DNA from: Clostridium collagenovorans DSM 3089
GTDB taxonomy: Bacteria > Bacillota > Clostridia > Clostridiales > Clostridiaceae
DNA length: 64,000 nucleotides
Direction of reading: 5' to 3'
Assembly: GCF_900130005.1 (NCBI RefSeq)
Contig: NZ_FQXP01000014.1
Location: 1-64,000, forward strand
The position numbers and the translations under genes were made by a program. Below, piece after piece: positions 61,012-64,000 of the stretch (positions are counted from its first letter, which is position 1; the number at the start of each line of letters is the position of its first letter). The notes beneath the pieces are model-generated. The model ran no database searches and was not told the DNA's origin. It saw only the letters and a program-made list of their open reading frames with translations.

Positions 61012-62364
61012 ATGGAGGTCCAACTTAAAGAAATATGGGATAAAACTGTAAATTTAATAAAAGGTGAGTTGACTGAGGTTAGTTTTAATACCTGGATAAA
61101 AAGTATTACTCCTATATCTTCAGAAGGTTCTCTTTTAAAATTAGGGGTTCCCAATAACTTTACTAAAGACATATTAGAAAATAGATATAGAGACTTAATT
61201 ATAAATTCACTTAAAGTCCTTACATCTAAAGAGTACGATATAGAATTCATAATTCTATCTCAAGAAAAAAAAGATTCTAAAAAAGAGAATATTAAAGAGA
61301 ATGGATCTTCTAAGAATGTAGTGGTAAATGATGTTCTTTCATCAACACTTAATCCTAAATACACCTTTGAGTCTTTTGTAATTGGTAACAGTAATAGATT
61401 CTCTCATGCTGCATCACTTGCAGTTGCTGAATCTCCTGCAAGAGCTTATAATCCGTTATTTATATACGGTGGTGTTGGATTAGGAAAAACCCACTTAATG
61501 CATGCTATAGGACACTATATATTAGAACATAACTCAAAAAGTAAAGTAGTTTATGTTACATCTGAAACATTTACAAATGAACTTATTAACTCAATTAAAG
61601 ATGATAAGAACGAAGAATTTAGAAATAAATATAGAAATGTAGATGTACTACTTATAGATGATATTCAATTTATAGCAGGTAAAGAACGAACTCAAGAAGA
61701 GTTTTTCCATACATTTAATGCATTACATGAAGCTAATAAACAAATAATTCTATCTAGTGATAGACCTCCTAAAGAAATACCAACTTTAGAAGATCGTTTA
61801 AGATCAAGATTTGAATGGGGCTTAATTACAGATATGCAGGCTCCAGATTTTGAAACTAGGATAGCTATTTTAAAGAAGAAAGCGGACGTAGATAATTTAG
61901 ATATAGATAATGAAGTAATGGTTTATATTGCGAATAAAATAAAATCTAACATAAGAGAATTAGAAGGTGCCTTGATTAGAGTAGTCGCATATTCTTCTCT
62001 CACTAATAGAGAAATAACAGTTTCTCTTGCCTCTGAAGCTCTTAAAGATATTATTTCTAATAAGCACTCAAGACAAATAACCATAGACTTAATTCAAGAT
62101 ATCGTAGCTAGTTACTATAGCTTAAAAGTTGAAGAATTAAAATCAGCTAGAAGAACTAGAAATATAGCATTCCCTAGACAAATAGCAATGTATTTATGCA
62201 GAAAGTTAACTGATATGTCTTTACCAAAGATAGGTGAAGAGTTTGGCGGAAGAGACCATACAACTGTTATTCATGCCTATGAAAAGATATCAGGAAATAT
62301 CAAAAAAGATGAATCATTAGAAAATGCAATTGAAGAATTGACAAAGAAAATTAAGCAAGACTAG
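61012..62364 (+). CDS. dnaA: Chromosomal replication initiator DnaA
   Basis: A 450-residue DnaA. Domain I (about 1-80), a lysine-rich linker (about 85-105), the AAA+ domain with Walker A GGVGLGKTHLMHA (near residue 154) and Walker B VLLIDDIQFIAGKERTQEE, and the DNA-binding domain IV with the signature GGRDHTTVIHAYEKI. GGAGG is 9 nt before the ATG. DnaA boxes on both sides imply autoregulation and a split origin. Confidence 0.98.
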   Translation: MEVQLKEIWDKTVNLIKGELTEVSFNTWIKSITPISSEGSLLKLGVPNNFTKDILENRYRDLIINSLKVLTSKEYDIEFIILSQEKKDSKKENIKENGSSKNVVVNDVLSSTLNPKYTFESFVIGNSNRFSHAASLAVAESPARAYNPLFIYGGVGLGKTHLMHAIGHYILEHNSKSKVVYVTSETFTNELINSIKDDKNEEFRNKYRNVDVLLIDDIQFIAGKERTQEEFFHTFNALHEANKQIILSSDRPPKEIPTLEDRLRSRFEWGLITDMQAPDFETRIAILKKKADVDNLDIDNEVMVYIANKIKSNIRELEGALIRVVAYSSLTNREITVSLASEALKDIISNKHSRQITIDLIQDIVASYYSLKVEELKSARRTRNIAFPRQIAMYLCRKLTDMSLPKIGEEFGGRDHTTVIHAYEKISGNIKKDESLENAIEELTKKIKQD

Positions 62365-62431
62365 ACTTATTAACATATGTTTATAACTATTAGTTAATAC
62401 TTTGTGGAAACTTAATAAATTTATATACAGC

Positions 62432-62626
62432 TGTGGATATTGTGGATAACTGTGGTGAGTTTTACATCACTTATCCACAATAATTTTTACTCCATAAATG
62501 AGGTACTTATTAGCCTTAAGATGGTTTTCAACATATCCACAGCCCCTATTACTATTATTACTAATAATTTATCATTATATATTATCTTATTAATACACAA
62601 TTCACACCTGAAATCATTGTGAATAA
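62432..62626. other. oriC, downstream DnaA-box cluster
   Basis: Between dnaA and dnaN: TGTGGATAT (62432), TGTGGATAA (62441), TTATCCACA (62471), ATATCCACA (62533) and TGTGAATAA (62618). Two boxes are contiguous. Both orientations occur, unlike the upstream group. With it they form a bipartite origin as in Bacillus. Confidence 0.85.
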
Positions 62627-62641
62627 GGAGGAACAAAATAA

Positions 62642-63748
62642 ATGAAATTTATAGTAGATAAGATAAAACTACAAGAAGCTATATCAAATACTCAAAAGGC
62701 TATTACAGGAAAATCAGCTATGCCAGTATTACAAGGTATTTGTATAACTGCTACAAAATCAGAAATTACTTTAGTTGGATCAGATTTAGATTTAACTATT
62801 GAAGCTAGAATTTCTGCAGATATTTTTGAAGAGGGAAGAATCGTTATTGATGCTAGGTTATTTGGTGAAATAATAAAGAAGATGCCAAATGCATCTATAG
62901 AAATAGAAACAATTGATGATAAATCAATATACATAAAGTGTTTAAAATCAACGGCTACCTTAGTTTACATGGACCCTGAGAATTATCCAAGCATTCCTCA
63001 CATTAATGAAGATGTTGTTTTAACGGTTCAGCAAGATATTATAAAACACATGATAAGAGGAACAATATTTGCAGCAGCTCAAGATGAGACTAGGCCAATA
63101 CTTACTGGTATTTTATTCGAGGTTGAAGAGGGAAAATTAAATTTAGTTGCTTTAGATGGATATAGAGTTGCAATAAGAAGACAACTTATAGATTGCAATC
63201 ACAACATAAGTGCTGTTATACCAAGTAAAACCTTAAGCGAGGTTTCAAAAATACTTGAAGACAGCGATAAAGCAGTAAATATAACATTTACCGATAATCA
63301 CATTTTATTTAATCTTGGAAATACTAAAGTTATTTCTAGATTATTAGAAGGTGAGTTTATGAAATATAGCTCAATAATACCATCTGAATATAACTTAAAG
63401 GTTATTGCTAATAGAAGTGACGTTCTTAATGCAGTTGAAAGAGCTTCTCTTATGGGAAAAGAAGGTAACACAAATCTTATAAAATTAGACATTGCTGATG
63501 ACAATCTAATTATAAGCTCCAATTCTCAATTGGGAAAAGCAAGAGAGGAAGTTTCAATAATTCTGCAAGGTGAGTCATTGAAAATTGCATTTAATGCTAA
63601 ATACTTAATTGACATATTTAAAATAATTGAAGCTGAAGAAGTAGTTATGGAATTTAACAGTAGCATAAGTCCATGTGTTGTTAAAAACAAAGAAGATGAA
63701 AATGAATGCACATACTTATTACTTCCAGTAAGATTAGTTCAAAATTAA
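62642..63748 (+). CDS. dnaN: DNA polymerase III sliding clamp, beta subunit
   Basis: A 368-residue clamp that keeps polymerase III on DNA. Three repeated domains of about 120 residues; it starts MKFIVDKIKLQEAISNTQKA and contains TRPILTGILFEV and the ending YLLLPVRLVQN, which forms the partner-binding pocket. AAGGAGG precedes the ATG. The DnaA boxes upstream suggest DnaA-responsive expression. Confidence 0.97.
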   Translation: MKFIVDKIKLQEAISNTQKAITGKSAMPVLQGICITATKSEITLVGSDLDLTIEARISADIFEEGRIVIDARLFGEIIKKMPNASIEIETIDDKSIYIKCLKSTATLVYMDPENYPSIPHINEDVVLTVQQDIIKHMIRGTIFAAAQDETRPILTGILFEVEEGKLNLVALDGYRVAIRRQLIDCNHNISAVIPSKTLSEVSKILEDSDKAVNITFTDNHILFNLGNTKVISRLLEGEFMKYSSIIPSEYNLKVIANRSDVLNAVERASLMGKEGNTNLIKLDIADDNLIISSNSQLGKAREEVSIILQGESLKIAFNAKYLIDIFKIIEAEEVVMEFNSSISPCVVKNKEDENECTYLLLPVRLVQN

Positions 63749-63760
63749 GGAGGTACTATT

Positions 63761-63967
63761 ATGCAAGAAATAAAAATTGAAACAGAATTTATAAAACTAG
63801 ATGCCTTTATGAAATGGTCTTCTATAGTTGGATCTGGTGCAGAAGCTAAAATGCTTATTCAAGATGAATTAGTTTTAGTTAATGGGGAAGTTGAAACTAG
63901 AAGAGGAAGAAAACTAATTAAAGGTGATATAATAGAGTTTGATGACTTAGAATATAAAATAGTGTAA
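63761..63967 (+). CDS. yaaA: S4-domain RNA-binding protein YaaA
   Basis: A 68-residue single S4 domain: IKLDAFMKWSSIVGSGAEAK, then VLVNGEVETRRGRKLIKGD. It is the small gene between dnaN and recF in Firmicutes; it may aid ribosome assembly. AAGGAGG precedes the ATG. recF would follow outside the window. Confidence 0.93.
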   Translation: MQEIKIETEFIKLDAFMKWSSIVGSGAEAKMLIQDELVLVNGEVETRRGRKLIKGDIIEFDDLEYKIV

Positions 63968-64000
63968 AATGTATAGTAGCACCGTTATTTGCTTAAAATA

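Noticed and set aside
62440..62622. 60-codon frame in the dnaA-dnaN gap
   Set aside because: It consists of DnaA boxes and AT-rich DNA; no ribosome-binding site and no protein-like pattern.
1..64000. CRISPR arrays, IS transposases, prophage, rRNA
   Set aside because: I looked for regular repeats, transposase motifs, phage structural genes and rRNA signatures and saw none.

Overview
The window is the chromosomal replication-origin region of a low-GC (roughly 28 percent by eye) Gram-positive anaerobe, almost certainly Clostridium sensu stricto. Signs are strong purine-rich Shine-Dalgarno sequences, frequent TTG/GTG starts, spore (YyaC) and clostridial (LonC, DUF3793, YedF/DUF3343, Hcp, HcpR-like regulator) genes, and the block rpmH-rnpA-yidD-yidC-jag-mnmE-mnmG-rsmG-noc-parA-parB next to dnaA-dnaN. 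No phage, IS transposase, CRISPR array or rRNA was found.

Layout. 1-330: four tRNA genes (Glu-Val-Asp-Thr) on the minus strand with their promoter. 1.2-8.1 kb: a flavoprotein, a GNAT acetyltransferase, a complete sugar-type ABC importer (ATPase, two permeases, lipoprotein) and a TudS-related protein. 8.2-13.8 kb: DUF1858 protein, purA behind a PurBox-like pair, pgsA, and an SsuABC/TauABC-type importer. 13.8-20.5 kb: gene debris and repeats, MATE exporter, HD nucleotidase, Na/Pi cotransporter behind PhoP-like direct repeats, and a Fur-controlled flavodoxin-DUF3793 operon. 20.6-28.9 kb: YhaM nuclease, a divergent DEAD-box-like helicase, a tiny lysine-rich ORF, hydroxylamine reductase (hcp) with a Crp/Fnr-type palindrome and a convergent Crp/Fnr gene, class D sortase, membrane protein, orphan solute-binding lipoprotein. 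29.3-36.7 kb: an accessory island of four paralogous ABC-2 permeases and one ATPase, with a secreted cysteine-rich protein on the opposite strand between copies 1 and 2.

36.9-45.5 kb: the conserved minus-strand run rpsF-ssb-rpsR-(MazG-like)-DUF2232-gdpP-rplI-lonC-dnaB, with an S6:S18-type leader before rpsF. 45.7-49.4 kb: DUF3343/yedF with a divergent cysteine desulfurase, then yyaC and a UPF0180 protein. 49.6-60.2 kb: chromosome segregation and tRNA-modification genes with three identical parS sites around parA-parB, running back to rpmH. 60.2-64 kb: oriC, split into DnaA-box clusters on both sides of dnaA, then dnaN and an S4-domain gene.

How it works together. Left of dnaA most genes lie on the minus strand, co-directional with the leftward fork; the plus-strand exceptions are mostly accessory. 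Several metabolic genes carry readable operators: Fur (iron), PurR (purine), PhoP-like (phosphate) and HcpR-like (nitrosative stress). The least explained part is the permease island with its small secreted cysteine-rich protein.
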